A stretch of DNA of 30,321 bases from a virus: the IMG/VR virus record IMGVR_UViG_3300042392_000335, positions 1 to 30,321 of that record; one strand, 5' to 3'. Below are positions 6,984-12,978 of the stretch, one piece after another. Both the position numbers and the translations under genes were made by a program. Within the stretch, counting starts at the first letter, position 1. Each line of letters begins with the position of its first letter. Below the pieces are notes generated by a model. That model had not been told where the DNA came from. It was given only the letters and a program-made list of their open reading frames with translations, and made no database searches.

Positions 6984-7488
6984 AGCACTTAGCGACTTTC
7001 AAAACGAATGCCCAATTATACATAAGGATACTAAAGGGCATAACTATACTTACGCCGACCTACCTCAAATCTTTAGCGTAATTAATCCATTGCTAAAGAA
7101 ACACAAGCTTTGTTTTACTCAGCTATTGCAAGACAACGGGATTAAGACTATTCTTTTCCACGTAGAAAGCGGAGAGCAAATCGAAAGCCACACTCCGATA
7201 CCTTTAGTAAAGTTAGGGGCTATGAACGAATACCAAAGCTATGGTTCAGGTGTTACTTACTTCAGACGTTATGCTTTAAGCTCGATGCTTGGTTTAGTGA
7301 CCGATAAAGACACGGACGCAGCAGGCTCAAGTATGCCAGTAGCTCAATCTCCTAAGTTTCGTTTAGATATGTTAACAAATGTACACACCGAAGACGAACT
7401 AGGATTACTTTATAACACATTTAAAAGCTCACTAACTCCTAGCGACTTAGAAGCATTCAAAACTCGTAAACAACAAATCAATAAATAA
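6967..7488 (+). CDS. erf: ERF-family single-strand annealing recombinase
   Basis: This 173-residue protein has the ERF superfamily core: ALSDFQNECPIIHKD at the N-terminus, YTYADLPQIFSVINPLLKKH near 27-46, a strand region with LFHVESGEQIES, and the hallmark YQSYGSGVTYFRRYALSSML near 88-107 followed by GLVTDKDTDA. ERF proteins form rings on single-stranded DNA and anneal complementary strands for phage recombination and genome circularisation. The C-terminal 45 residues are a variable helical tail. It is followed one base later by a gene whose product ends like an SSB, which fits the usual pairing of annealase and single-strand binding protein. Confidence 0.9.
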   Translation: MKNLIKALSDFQNECPIIHKDTKGHNYTYADLPQIFSVINPLLKKHKLCFTQLLQDNGIKTILFHVESGEQIESHTPIPLVKLGAMNEYQSYGSGVTYFRRYALSSMLGLVTDKDTDAAGSSMPVAQSPKFRLDMLTNVHTEDELGLLYNTFKSSLTPSDLEAFKTRKQQINK

Positions 7489-7489
7489 A

Positions 7490-7768
7490 ATGGGAAAGCT
7501 AATTAACTCACAAATTAACAAGTCTAAACTACAAGGCTTAGTTCATTACACTAACAAACGCACAGGCGAGGAGTCGGTAAACATTACGATTTCGTTAAAC
7601 GACACTCCCGACCAGTACGGGAATAACGCATCGATTTGGATTTCACAAACTAAAGAAGAAAGAGACGCTAAGACTCCAAAGGTTTACATTGGTAACGGAA
7701 AAGTTATTTACGATTCCGACCTACCAAAACAAAACGTTAATCTACCTTTAAGCGACTTACCTTTTTAG
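7490..7768 (+). CDS. Candidate single-strand DNA-binding protein with SSB-like tip
   Basis: This 92-residue protein is beta-rich (LQGLVHYTNKRTGEESVNIT, ASIWISQT, PKVYIGNGKVIYDSD) and ends LPLSDLPF. An acidic C-terminus closing in D-x-P-F is the partner-binding tip of bacterial SSB proteins (DDIPF in E. coli). Together with the position one base after the ERF annealase this suggests an ssDNA-binding or recombination-partner protein. It is shorter than a standard OB-fold SSB, and no OB fold can be proven by eye, so this remains an inference. Confidence 0.6.
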   Translation: MGKLINSQINKSKLQGLVHYTNKRTGEESVNITISLNDTPDQYGNNASIWISQTKEERDAKTPKVYIGNGKVIYDSDLPKQNVNLPLSDLPF

Positions 7769-7770
7769 CC

Positions 7771-7992
7771 ATGTATAAATATCCGACAATTTTTACGCTA
7801 TCGATGGGTAACGGAAAGCAATCGAAGCACACACAGAGTTTTAGAACTAAGGAAGACTTTGAAGAGTGGGAAAATTACCAGCTAATGAACGGGTGGAAAA
7901 TTATAGATGAGTTTGATTTCAAGGAAGAGCTTAGAAATCATATTATAGAAAGATGGGGGCAAGAATATTTTGACAAAAATTTTAATGACTAA
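7771..7992 (+). CDS. Hypothetical protein of the early region (73 aa)
   Basis: This 73-residue protein starts two bases after the previous stop (MYKYPTIFTLSMGNGKQSKH). It contains an FRTKEDFEEWENYQLMNGWK block and an acidic C-terminus with RWGQEYFDKNF. It has no TM segment or recognised catalytic motif. It overlaps the next gene by 8 bases. Confidence 0.65.
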   Translation: MYKYPTIFTLSMGNGKQSKHTQSFRTKEDFEEWENYQLMNGWKIIDEFDFKEELRNHIIERWGQEYFDKNFND

Positions 7993-8170
7993 AATAGGAA
8001 AATTAGAAAGCTACAGATTAGTAGCCGAACGATTAAACGCCAAGGGTATTTTACCTTTTAGCGCTAGGCAATGGTCGCAAGCTTTAGTACAACAAACCGT
8101 TTATGGGAAGGTAAACTACCCAGAGGTAATGGAAGAACTTAAACAATTAATGAAAGAATATGAAAAATAG
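7985..8170 (+). CDS. Small HTH-like protein
   Basis: The ATG at 7985 gives 61 residues (MTKIGKLESYRLVAERLNAK onward); a TTG at 7970 would add five residues but is a poorer start. The chain is helical: ESYRLVAERLNAKG, then ARQWSQALVQQTVYG, then PEVMEELKQLMKEYEK. The middle helices, with VAERLNAKGILPFSARQWSQ, look like a small helix-turn-helix as found in Bacteroidota phage proteins. DNA binding is inferred only. It overlaps both neighbours by a few bases. Confidence 0.6.
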   Translation: MTKIGKLESYRLVAERLNAKGILPFSARQWSQALVQQTVYGKVNYPEVMEELKQLMKEYEK

Positions 8171-8420
8171 AGAAATAGTAGACGTATTAAAAGCAGATAG
8201 CGGACGTGAAATATTCATTTTTGAAACACGAAACTACAAGCTACACACCGGCTCAATGTACGAAGTCGAGTACAAATTAGGATTAGGTACACAGGTAATG
8301 GTTAGTCGTTTAGTAGATACAACCGAAAACGATAGGACGCTTATCTTTAACCATCCCGATATGCCTAATAAAACGATAGGTGTTCCAAATTGGAACATCT
8401 TAAATATAACTAGACTATGA
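8160..8420 (+). CDS. Hypothetical protein of the early region (86 aa)
   Basis: This 86-residue, mainly beta protein (MKNREIVDVLKADSGREIFI) has strands such as MYEVEYKLGLGTQVMVSRLV and ends in NWNILNITRL. It overlaps the upstream gene by 11 bases and the downstream one by 4 (ATGA), so all belong to one operon. No motif was recognised. Confidence 0.65.
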   Translation: MKNREIVDVLKADSGREIFIFETRNYKLHTGSMYEVEYKLGLGTQVMVSRLVDTTENDRTLIFNHPDMPNKTIGVPNWNILNITRL

Positions 8421-8605
8421 CCCCAAAGCAAAAATCCGATGAACTTATTAAGAAATTTAAGGATTCGCAGGTAAAAATTAAGCAAAGCAAAGAGGAGGCA
8501 ATAGCTAGTAGTATCTTATTTATAGAACTGCTTTTAAACTACTCAGAGATTAAAGAAGTAGACTATTGGCTCGAGGTTAAAGAGGCTCTTATTAATCATA
8601 ACTAA
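8417..8605 (+). CDS. Small helical phage protein (62 aa)
   Basis: This 62-residue protein starts MTPKQKSDELIKKFKD and continues through a helix with AIASSILFIELLLNYSE to VDYWLEVKEAL. The pattern TPKxKxxELxxKF, then a short Ala/Ile helix, then YWxEVK, is one I recall from many small unannotated Bacteroidota phage and prophage proteins. Function unknown. It overlaps the previous gene by ATGA. Confidence 0.7.
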   Translation: MTPKQKSDELIKKFKDSQVKIKQSKEEAIASSILFIELLLNYSEIKEVDYWLEVKEALINHN

Positions 8606-8606
8606 A

Positions 8607-8756
8607 ATGGAAATTATCCACTTAATAAATGAAACATATCAGGTAATTGATGCAAAAGGAAATGTTTTATTTCAAGGAAAATATCACGAATGTCAATTAT
8701 TTGAAATGAAAGACAATCCTTTTTTAAAAGAATTTATTAATCTTTTTAATTCTTAG
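8607..8756 (+). CDS. Tiny hypothetical protein (49 aa)
   Basis: The ATG one base after the previous stop opens a 49-residue frame, MEIIHLINETYQVIDAKGNV onward, with a beta hairpin (YQVIDAKGNVLFQGKYHE) and a C-terminal helix (NPFLKEFINLFNS). The operon position and compact spacing support it. No known family was recognised. Confidence 0.55.
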   Translation: MEIIHLINETYQVIDAKGNVLFQGKYHECQLFEMKDNPFLKEFINLFNS

Positions 8757-8757
8757 T

Positions 8758-8892
8758 ATGGAAAAATCTAAATTTAATCAATGGCAAGACCATTTAGCAA
8801 AAGAGCTAAATAAGGACTACAAAAAGCTTTACTATTCAGCTAAGTATCCTGCTAAAAAAGAGGTAAAAAAAGTTTTACTTTCTAAAAATTAG
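8758..8892 (+). CDS. Tiny basic protein (44 aa)
   Basis: The ATG one base after the previous stop gives a 44-residue Lys-rich protein (MEKSKFNQWQDHLAKELNKD, then KEVKKVLLSKN). It is the last gene of the early operon before the RNA element, and its stop overlaps the spacer of the promoter at 8873-8902. Function unknown; the high Lys content would suit nucleic-acid contact. Confidence 0.5.
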   Translation: MEKSKFNQWQDHLAKELNKDYKKLYYSAKYPAKKEVKKVLLSKN

Positions 8893-8902
8893 TTTATATT
8901 TG
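8873..8902 (+). promoter_or_regulatory. Host-type promoter before the structured RNA
   Basis: TATATTTG at 8895-8902 matches TAnnTTTG exactly. TTTT at 8873-8876 lies 18 bases upstream as a one-mismatch -33 box (consensus TTTG). The expected start of transcription, about 7 bases past the -7 box, is close to 8909, just before the first hairpin. Confidence 0.7.
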
Positions 8903-8908
8903 TATCAT

Positions 8909-9006
8909 AATAAGCCGAAGGGGTCAGAGTCTTCGGGTTATTTTAAGGGTTAAAACAACCTAAAGCCAGTTCTGTACTCTGACACAGACTGGCTTTTATT
9001 TTTTAT
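8909..9006 (+). ncRNA. Candidate kissing-loop small RNA with three hairpins
   Basis: The gap between the genes ending at 8892 and starting at 9011 holds three consecutive hairpins. H1 is CCGAAG/CTTCGG (8915-8920 with 8931-8936), extended by TAA/TTA beyond a G-G mismatch, with loop GGGTCAGAGT (8921-8930). H2 is GGGTT/AACCT (8947-8951 with 8957-8961), loop AAAAC. H3 is AAAGCCAGT/ACTGGCTTT (8962-8970 with 8988-8996), nine perfect pairs or eight plus CTGT/ACAG, with loop ACTCTGAC (8976-8983). The whole H3 loop is the reverse complement of GTCAGAGT (8923-8930) in the H1 loop. A host-type promoter ends 6 bases upstream and H3 is followed by a T-rich tail. No known RNA family was recognised. Roles considered are a trans-acting phage sRNA, a leader that controls read-through into the replication gene, and copy-number-like control. 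Confidence 0.65.
8962..9004 (+). terminator. Intrinsic terminator formed by the third hairpin
   Basis: The stem AAAGCCAGT/ACTGGCTTT, with further inner pairing CTGT/ACAG, is followed by TATTTTTT at 8997-9004. It lies only 6 bases before the ATG of the replication gene, so it should release the small RNA and limit transcription into 9011 unless its loop is engaged elsewhere. Confidence 0.75.
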
Positions 9007-9010
9007 TAAC

Positions 9011-9709
9011 ATGGCAGCATTTAGAAAAATATCAGTAACCTTTTGGGCTGATTCATTTGTAGGAGAGCTTACCCCAGAGCAAAAGTATTTTTACCTTTAC
9101 TTGATGACTAATGACAAGACTACCCAGTGTGGTATCTATGAGACATCGATAAGAAAAATATGTTTTGATACTGGGTACAATTCCGAAACCGTTCATAAGT
9201 TATTAGACTTCTTTCAGGAAAAGAATAAGATTAGATTCTCAAAAGAAACAAATGAGATAGCACTTTTAAACTGGGTTAAATTTAATGACTCAAATTCTCC
9301 TAAAGTTTTGGCTTGTGTAGAAAAAGAGCTAAAGAACGTTAAAAATAGAGTATTGATACAGTATCTATATAGTATGGATACACATCCACAAGAAGAAGAA
9401 GAAAAAGAAGAAGAACAAGAAGAAGAATACCAACAAGAAGAAATTTTGTCTTTTAGGGATGAGTTGTTTAATAGATGGTTTACTTATAAGAAAGAAAAAA
9501 AATCTAAATATACACATAGCGGAATTAAACAATTATATAGAACTTGGGAAAACAAAAGTGACCAAGAACTAGAGGAGGCTATAAATAATTCTATTGCAAA
9601 TAACTATCAAGGAATATTTGAACCTAAAAAACAATTCAATGGAGCTACAAACAACGAACCGAAACTCGGAACTAGCGCAGCAAGAATGGAAGCCATTAAA
9701 AACTGGTAA
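9011..9709 (+). CDS. Replisome-organiser-like replication initiation protein
   Basis: This 232-residue protein begins MAAFRKISVTFWADSFVGEL, then TPEQKYFYLYLMTNDKTTQC, the winged-helix pattern of phage replisome organisers and DnaD-like initiators, in which SFVGELTPEQKYFYLYLM is typical. Residues 60-110 complete a winged-helix domain. A Glu-rich linker at 128-144 separates it from a C-terminal helical domain (FNRWFTYKKEKKSKY, then a block with WENKSDQELEEAINNSIANN, resembling the DnaD C-terminal block). It probably binds the origin and recruits the host helicase. The position directly after the structured RNA suggests its dose is controlled. The next gene overlaps it. Confidence 0.75.
   Translation: MAAFRKISVTFWADSFVGELTPEQKYFYLYLMTNDKTTQCGIYETSIRKICFDTGYNSETVHKLLDFFQEKNKIRFSKETNEIALLNWVKFNDSNSPKVLACVEKELKNVKNRVLIQYLYSMDTHPQEEEEKEEEQEEEYQQEEILSFRDELFNRWFTYKKEKKSKYTHSGIKQLYRTWENKSDQELEEAINNSIANNYQGIFEPKKQFNGATNNEPKLGTSAARMEAIKNW
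9392..9442 (+). repeat. GAA-rich microsatellite-like tract
   Basis: This nearly all-purine stretch on the + strand is made mainly of GAA triplets and encodes the Glu-rich linker of the replication protein (residues 128-144). Such tracts can slip and change length, and purine-rich easily melted DNA inside an initiator gene is a feature of some phage origins. No iterons were found beside it. Confidence 0.6.
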
Positions 9710-10400
9710 CGTAACGGCAGATATTATAATACAAGCAAGAAGCACTCAGAGTTTACGTGTAAGACACGAAGAAGACCTTAAACAAGTCTTACGATATGCG
9801 ATGGTTTTAGTCGGCCTTAGAGGCAATAATATGCCAACCGAGGAAGAGAAATTTGTCTTACTAAATTTTATACGCTCAAACTTTGGAAACCAAACACCAG
9901 AGGAAATAAAACTAGCCTTTGATTGGGCAGTAAGTGGTAAGCTAAACGTAGACGCTAAATGTTACGAAAACTTTTCATGCGAATATTTTGGTCGAATAAT
10001 GAAAGCTTATATTGATTACGCTAGGCAAGAGACTATAACCGTGCCACAAATTGAGGAAGTGGTAAAGGAAATACCAAGCGACGCAGATTTAAAGATGGCA
10101 GCGATTAACTCAGCTAATATGTATGCTCAAGAAATGATAAGATGCCATGAAAAAAACATAAAAATGAACTGGATTGCTGGAGGCTTACACGTACTATACG
10201 ACTACATCGTAAAGTTTGGAATTTACGAGGCTAGTTTAGAAGACAAACAAAGAGTTTATAATAGTAATATAAACAAGTACAGCTCAAAGGATGAACTTGT
10301 AATGGCTTGCAAGGCTCAATGTTATCGGGAATTTATCGAAAACTTAGCAGACTTTAAAGCGTATCTTACCGAAGACGGACAAATTAAACCTATTGAATAA
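9639..10400 (+). CDS. Replication-region protein, possibly helicase-loader-like
   Basis: I choose the ATG at 9639 (MELQTTNRNSELAQQEWKPL), giving 253 residues and a 71-base overlap with the replication gene; an upstream ATG at 9594 would lengthen the overlap to 116 bases. The protein is mostly helical: LKQVLRYAMVLVGLRGNNMP, EEEKFVLLNFIRSNFGNQTP, EEIKLAFDWAVSGKLNVDAK and CYENFSCEYFGRIMKAYIDY. That arrangement, directly behind a replisome organiser, recurs in Bacteroidota phages and would suit a loader or primosome partner. No Walker motif is present, so it is not a DnaC-type ATPase. The function is inferred from position. Confidence 0.7.
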   Translation: MELQTTNRNSELAQQEWKPLKTGNVTADIIIQARSTQSLRVRHEEDLKQVLRYAMVLVGLRGNNMPTEEEKFVLLNFIRSNFGNQTPEEIKLAFDWAVSGKLNVDAKCYENFSCEYFGRIMKAYIDYARQETITVPQIEEVVKEIPSDADLKMAAINSANMYAQEMIRCHEKNIKMNWIAGGLHVLYDYIVKFGIYEASLEDKQRVYNSNINKYSSKDELVMACKAQCYREFIENLADFKAYLTEDGQIKPIE

Positions 10401-10747
10401 TGATAACTATACTAGGTCAAGTTCCAAGCAAATCAAACGGTTATAAAATTGGGAATAATCGGCTTTATAAATCTCGAGAGCTTAAAGAATATGAAGAGCG
10501 ATTTATTTGGCAATATGTTGTAGCAACTGGTCGACAAATTGAGACGATTAAAGAAAAATTTGCCATTGAAATTTTAGTATATTTTCAATCAAACCGAAGC
10601 GACCTTGACAATTCAGCAAAGATTATACTAGATTGTTTACAAGATTGCAAAGCAATTGAGAATGATAGGCTATGCCACAGGCTAACAATGCATAAATTTA
10701 TAGATAAGGGTAACCCTAGAATCGAATTTGAAATAAACAAACTATGA
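10400..10747 (+). CDS. rusA: RusA-family Holliday junction resolvase
   Basis: This 115-residue protein begins MITILGQVPSKSNGYKIGN (the PSKSN start typical of the family) and contains FQSNRSDLDNSAKIILDCLQ near 65-84, where the D-x-D-N-x-x-K core and the following Asp bind Mg2+. DLDN, the K in SAKII, and DCLQDCKAIENDRLC are the expected order. RusA dimers cut four-way junctions, which would resolve recombination intermediates made by ERF or clear branched DNA before packaging. Its ATG overlaps the previous stop (TAATG), and it overlaps the next gene by 4 bases. Confidence 0.92.
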   Translation: MITILGQVPSKSNGYKIGNNRLYKSRELKEYEERFIWQYVVATGRQIETIKEKFAIEILVYFQSNRSDLDNSAKIILDCLQDCKAIENDRLCHRLTMHKFIDKGNPRIEFEINKL

Positions 10748-11604
10748 AAACAATAAACTCGCTAAGCGGAGGCAAGACTTCAAGCTACATGGCTTTGCAT
10801 ACGGAAGCAGATTTTAATTTGTTCTCACTTGTTTGCATAAACGATAAAAATTCAGCTCCATACGATAAGAAAATCTCACAATTTGTAAACGATAAATTAC
10901 AAAAGTATTGCTCAGATAAACCAGAATTTATAGCAACTGCCGAAGACGATAAAACAATAAATGTAATTATTGACTTGGAGCAATTATTAGGAAAAGAAAT
11001 TATTTGGCTACGAGGCGATAGCTTTGATATAGTAAATAAAAAGCACGGCAAAACCGTACCTAATATGGCTATGAGATATTGCACTACTGACATGAAAATA
11101 AAACCAATAGCAGAATGGGTTTATAATAATATCGGTAATACAGAATGCGGAGATTTTCAGCCAGTATTTTCTAACGTAGGAATAAGATACGACGAAGACC
11201 ACCGAGCGAAGCATGGTAAGGACAGAGAATTAAACACTAAAATTGTAATAGGTAAAAGAGGTACCCAAAACAAATGGCTAGATTTTCACTGGGGTATAGC
11301 TAATTATCCGCTAATAAATCAGAAAGTCCATCACTATCAAGTAAGAAAATTTTGGGATACTAAGTCTATTATTTTTCCTGAAGACTCAAACTGCGTAGGC
11401 TGTTTCTGGAAAGATGTACAGCAACTTAGAAAAAACTGGGACGATAACTATAACAAAATGCGTTGGTTTTCTAATCAAGAAATCAATAGTAAGTATAATT
11501 ACAAGGCATCTATTAATTATGAGCAAATTAAAACGCTAGGTTTACAATTAGATTTTAATTTTGGCACTGGCTCAGGTTGTCAAGCTGGATTTTGTACTGA
11601 CTAG
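10744..11604 (+). CDS. PAPS-reductase-like PP-loop protein
   Basis: This 286-residue protein has an N-terminal PP-loop, SLSGGKTSSYMAL at residues 5-17, that binds ATP or PAPS pyrophosphate. It also has MRYCTTDMKIKPI near 114-126, a block found where PAPS reductases and DndC-like sulfur-transfer proteins hold their substrate, a CVGC pair near 218-221, and a Cys-rich C-terminus (GSGCQAGFC). Cys pairs with a PP-loop fit an iron-sulfur or thiol-transfer enzyme of the adenine nucleotide alpha hydrolase superfamily. Phage members are widespread but mostly uncharacterised; nucleic-acid thiolation or sulfur metabolism are candidate roles. It overlaps RusA by ATGA and is followed three bases later by a nuclease-like gene. 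Confidence 0.85.
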   Translation: MKTINSLSGGKTSSYMALHTEADFNLFSLVCINDKNSAPYDKKISQFVNDKLQKYCSDKPEFIATAEDDKTINVIIDLEQLLGKEIIWLRGDSFDIVNKKHGKTVPNMAMRYCTTDMKIKPIAEWVYNNIGNTECGDFQPVFSNVGIRYDEDHRAKHGKDRELNTKIVIGKRGTQNKWLDFHWGIANYPLINQKVHHYQVRKFWDTKSIIFPEDSNCVGCFWKDVQQLRKNWDDNYNKMRWFSNQEINSKYNYKASINYEQIKTLGLQLDFNFGTGSGCQAGFCTD

Positions 11605-11607
11605 GCT

Positions 11608-11970
11608 ATGAATTTTAACAACGATTTTAAGTTTGACTTAGAGTTTGGGCAGTTAGACGGCGAGACTTGGTTTCACGAGCTAGTCACTAATAAGAAAGTA
11701 GAGGTTAAAAGTGATAGAAGAACGGTAGAAACAGGAAACGTTTACATTGAATACTGGTCAAGAGGTAAGCCTAGCGGAATATCAACAAGCCAAGCAGACT
11801 TTTACGTTTACAAAGTGGCTGAAGACCAAGCTATTTTAATATCGACTAGCCAGCTAAAGCAAAAGATAAAGCAATTAGTTGAAGACGGCAAGGCAAGAAA
11901 GGATGTAAAAGGCGGAGACAATAACACAAGCCTAGGGATTTTATGTAAACTAAAAGATTTAATATGCTAA
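11608..11970 (+). CDS. PD-(D/E)xK nuclease-like protein
   Basis: This 120-residue protein has FDLEFGQLDGETWFHELV at the N-terminus, then KVEVKSDR at 30-37 giving the E-x-K active-site element, ETGNVYIEY with a further acidic residue, and SGISTSQADFYVYKV. The order acidic helix, ExK strand, GNxYIEY strand, then SGxxxxxADFYVY matches small restriction-endonuclease-fold proteins coded by many podo- and siphoviruses. It would be a metal-dependent nuclease or a resolvase-like factor. It sits three bases after the PP-loop gene and overlaps the next gene by 7 bases. The specific substrate is unknown. Confidence 0.75.
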   Translation: MNFNNDFKFDLEFGQLDGETWFHELVTNKKVEVKSDRRTVETGNVYIEYWSRGKPSGISTSQADFYVYKVAEDQAILISTSQLKQKIKQLVEDGKARKDVKGGDNNTSLGILCKLKDLIC

Positions 11971-12185
11971 CGACAAACGAGACTAAAGCTATCGAATGGA
12001 TAGACGCTCAATTACTTAAACCTAACGAAAGATTTATGCTTAAGGAAGGGATTTATATTAACGACTTACATTCGTGCCTTAAATCGCAAAAGGAAAGAAT
12101 TGTATTTGGCATAGACCCACTTAAAAGATTAGCATTCCTAAGAGTGCGAGAAATTAAAGAATATCTAAACCAAAAATATAAATGA
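11964..12185 (+). CDS. Hypothetical protein (73 aa)
   Basis: This 73-residue protein (MLTTNETKAIEWIDAQLLKP) ends in a basic helix (AFLRVREIKEYLNQKYK). It is helix-rich, without Cys motif or membrane segment. It overlaps the preceding gene by 7 bases and the following one by ATGA, so it is part of the replication operon. No family was recognised. Confidence 0.65.
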   Translation: MLTTNETKAIEWIDAQLLKPNERFMLKEGIYINDLHSCLKSQKERIVFGIDPLKRLAFLRVREIKEYLNQKYK

Positions 12186-12529
12186 CGCAAGAAGACAAAG
12201 ACAAAGCCCTAACCTATTTTACAATGTGCCAGGCTTTAATTCATATTATCGAAGATGAATGGAAAGGGAACCCAGCGAATAGGCAAAGGGTTAAGTCAAT
12301 AACTAATCAGCAACTAACCGAACTAAATAAGGTGGTAGAAATATTACTACCTCGTGGCGATTATAGTGAGGAAGGCATGAGAGCGACTGAGCAATTCGTA
12401 GACGCTGCGGAGGCAATGCTTTATTTTTACAAAATCGGAATTCAAATGGCAAGGTTAGACGATACTAAGAGAGAAACTTTGAATACTCAGATAAACATTT
12501 TACTAAAATCCTATGAAATAAATGTTTAA
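12182..12529 (+). CDS. Hypothetical helical protein (115 aa)
   Basis: This 115-residue, all-helical protein (MTQEDKDKALTYFTMCQALI) has TNQQLTELNKVVEILLPRGD and EQFVDAAEAMLYFYKIGIQM blocks. It closes the early operon; a 51-base A/T-rich gap with a host-type promoter follows. No known function. Confidence 0.65.
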   Translation: MTQEDKDKALTYFTMCQALIHIIEDEWKGNPANRQRVKSITNQQLTELNKVVEILLPRGDYSEEGMRATEQFVDAAEAMLYFYKIGIQMARLDDTKRETLNTQINILLKSYEINV

Positions 12530-12533
12530 AAAT

Positions 12534-12565
12534 TTTGTTTAATCATTTTTTTTCATTAAACTTTG
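12534..12565 (+). promoter_or_regulatory. Host-type promoter before the sigma/terminase operon
   Basis: TTTG at 12534-12537, a spacer of 19 bases, then TAAACTTTG at 12557-12565, one base longer than the exact TAnnTTTG box. It occupies the only gap between the early operon and the DUF3310-sigma-terminase genes. Initiation about 7 bases further on would leave a leader of only about 9 bases before the ATG at 12581. Confidence 0.55.
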
Positions 12566-12580
12566 CGAAACTAAAACGAA

Positions 12581-12805
12581 ATGAACTACGTAGAACCTCA
12601 CGAAAAACTTAGTTTAGTTAATCATCCTGAACACTATCAAGGAAAAGGAATCGAAGTAATAGATATTATAGATTCTTTCGAATTAAACTTTGCTTTAGGT
12701 AATGCAATCAAATACATTTTAAGAGCTGATAAGAAAGGCAATAGAAGACAAGACCTTGAGAAAGCTAGGTGGTATCTTAATAGGGAAATAAGCAAATCAA
12801 TATGA
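12581..12805 (+). CDS. DUF3310 (SaV-like) protein
   Basis: This 74-residue protein carries the family pattern NHPEHYQGKGIEVIDIIDSF followed by LNFALGNAIKYILRADKKG and DLEKARWYLNREI. DUF3310 proteins are common in phages; the His/Tyr motif and the helix ending in KYILRADKK are constant, but the biochemical role is not established. It is the first gene of the middle operon and overlaps the next gene by ATGA. Confidence 0.9.
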   Translation: MNYVEPHEKLSLVNHPEHYQGKGIEVIDIIDSFELNFALGNAIKYILRADKKGNRRQDLEKARWYLNREISKSI

Positions 12806-12978
12806 AACCAGACGAGAGAGCTGCATCGCTAATGAATAACGCTTATTACTTTACAGGTAATAAAATGTTTGCTAGGGAGCTTTGCCTTTATATGTGCGGA
12901 ATGATTAGCGAGTATTGCCAAAAAGCTGACGATAAGATTTACTGGAAATTAGTAGCCGAAAATATTTATCTACTCTAA
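12802..12978 (+). CDS. Small hypothetical protein (58 aa)
   Basis: The ATG at 12802 overlaps the DUF3310 stop (ATGA), and the frame runs 58 residues to a TAA that overlaps the sigma gene start (TAATG). It reads MKPDERAASLMNNAYYFTGN, then a Cys/Met-rich helix (CLYMCGMISEYCQKADD) and a final KIYWKLVAENIYLL. Perfect overlaps at both ends make it a real gene. Function unknown; coupling to the sigma gene may set its level. Confidence 0.7.
   Translation: MKPDERAASLMNNAYYFTGNKMFARELCLYMCGMISEYCQKADDKIYWKLVAENIYLL

Noticed and set aside
8915-8940. Hairpin 1 of the RNA as simple terminator of the early operon
   Set aside because: A TTATTTT tail follows, so weak termination is possible, but a promoter ends just before the hairpin and the loop matches hairpin 3 exactly; both facts are better explained by a separate RNA.
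9594-9639. Earlier ATG for the gene ending at 10400
   Set aside because: It would lengthen the overlap with the replication gene to 116 bases and adds residues that just mirror that gene in another frame. The ATG at 9639 is more economical, though not certain.
10785-11214. Open frames on the - strand (also 22776-23063, 23073-23405, 28032-28346 and others)
   Set aside because: They lie opposite well-supported + strand genes, lack credible start contexts and have the odd composition of antisense frames.
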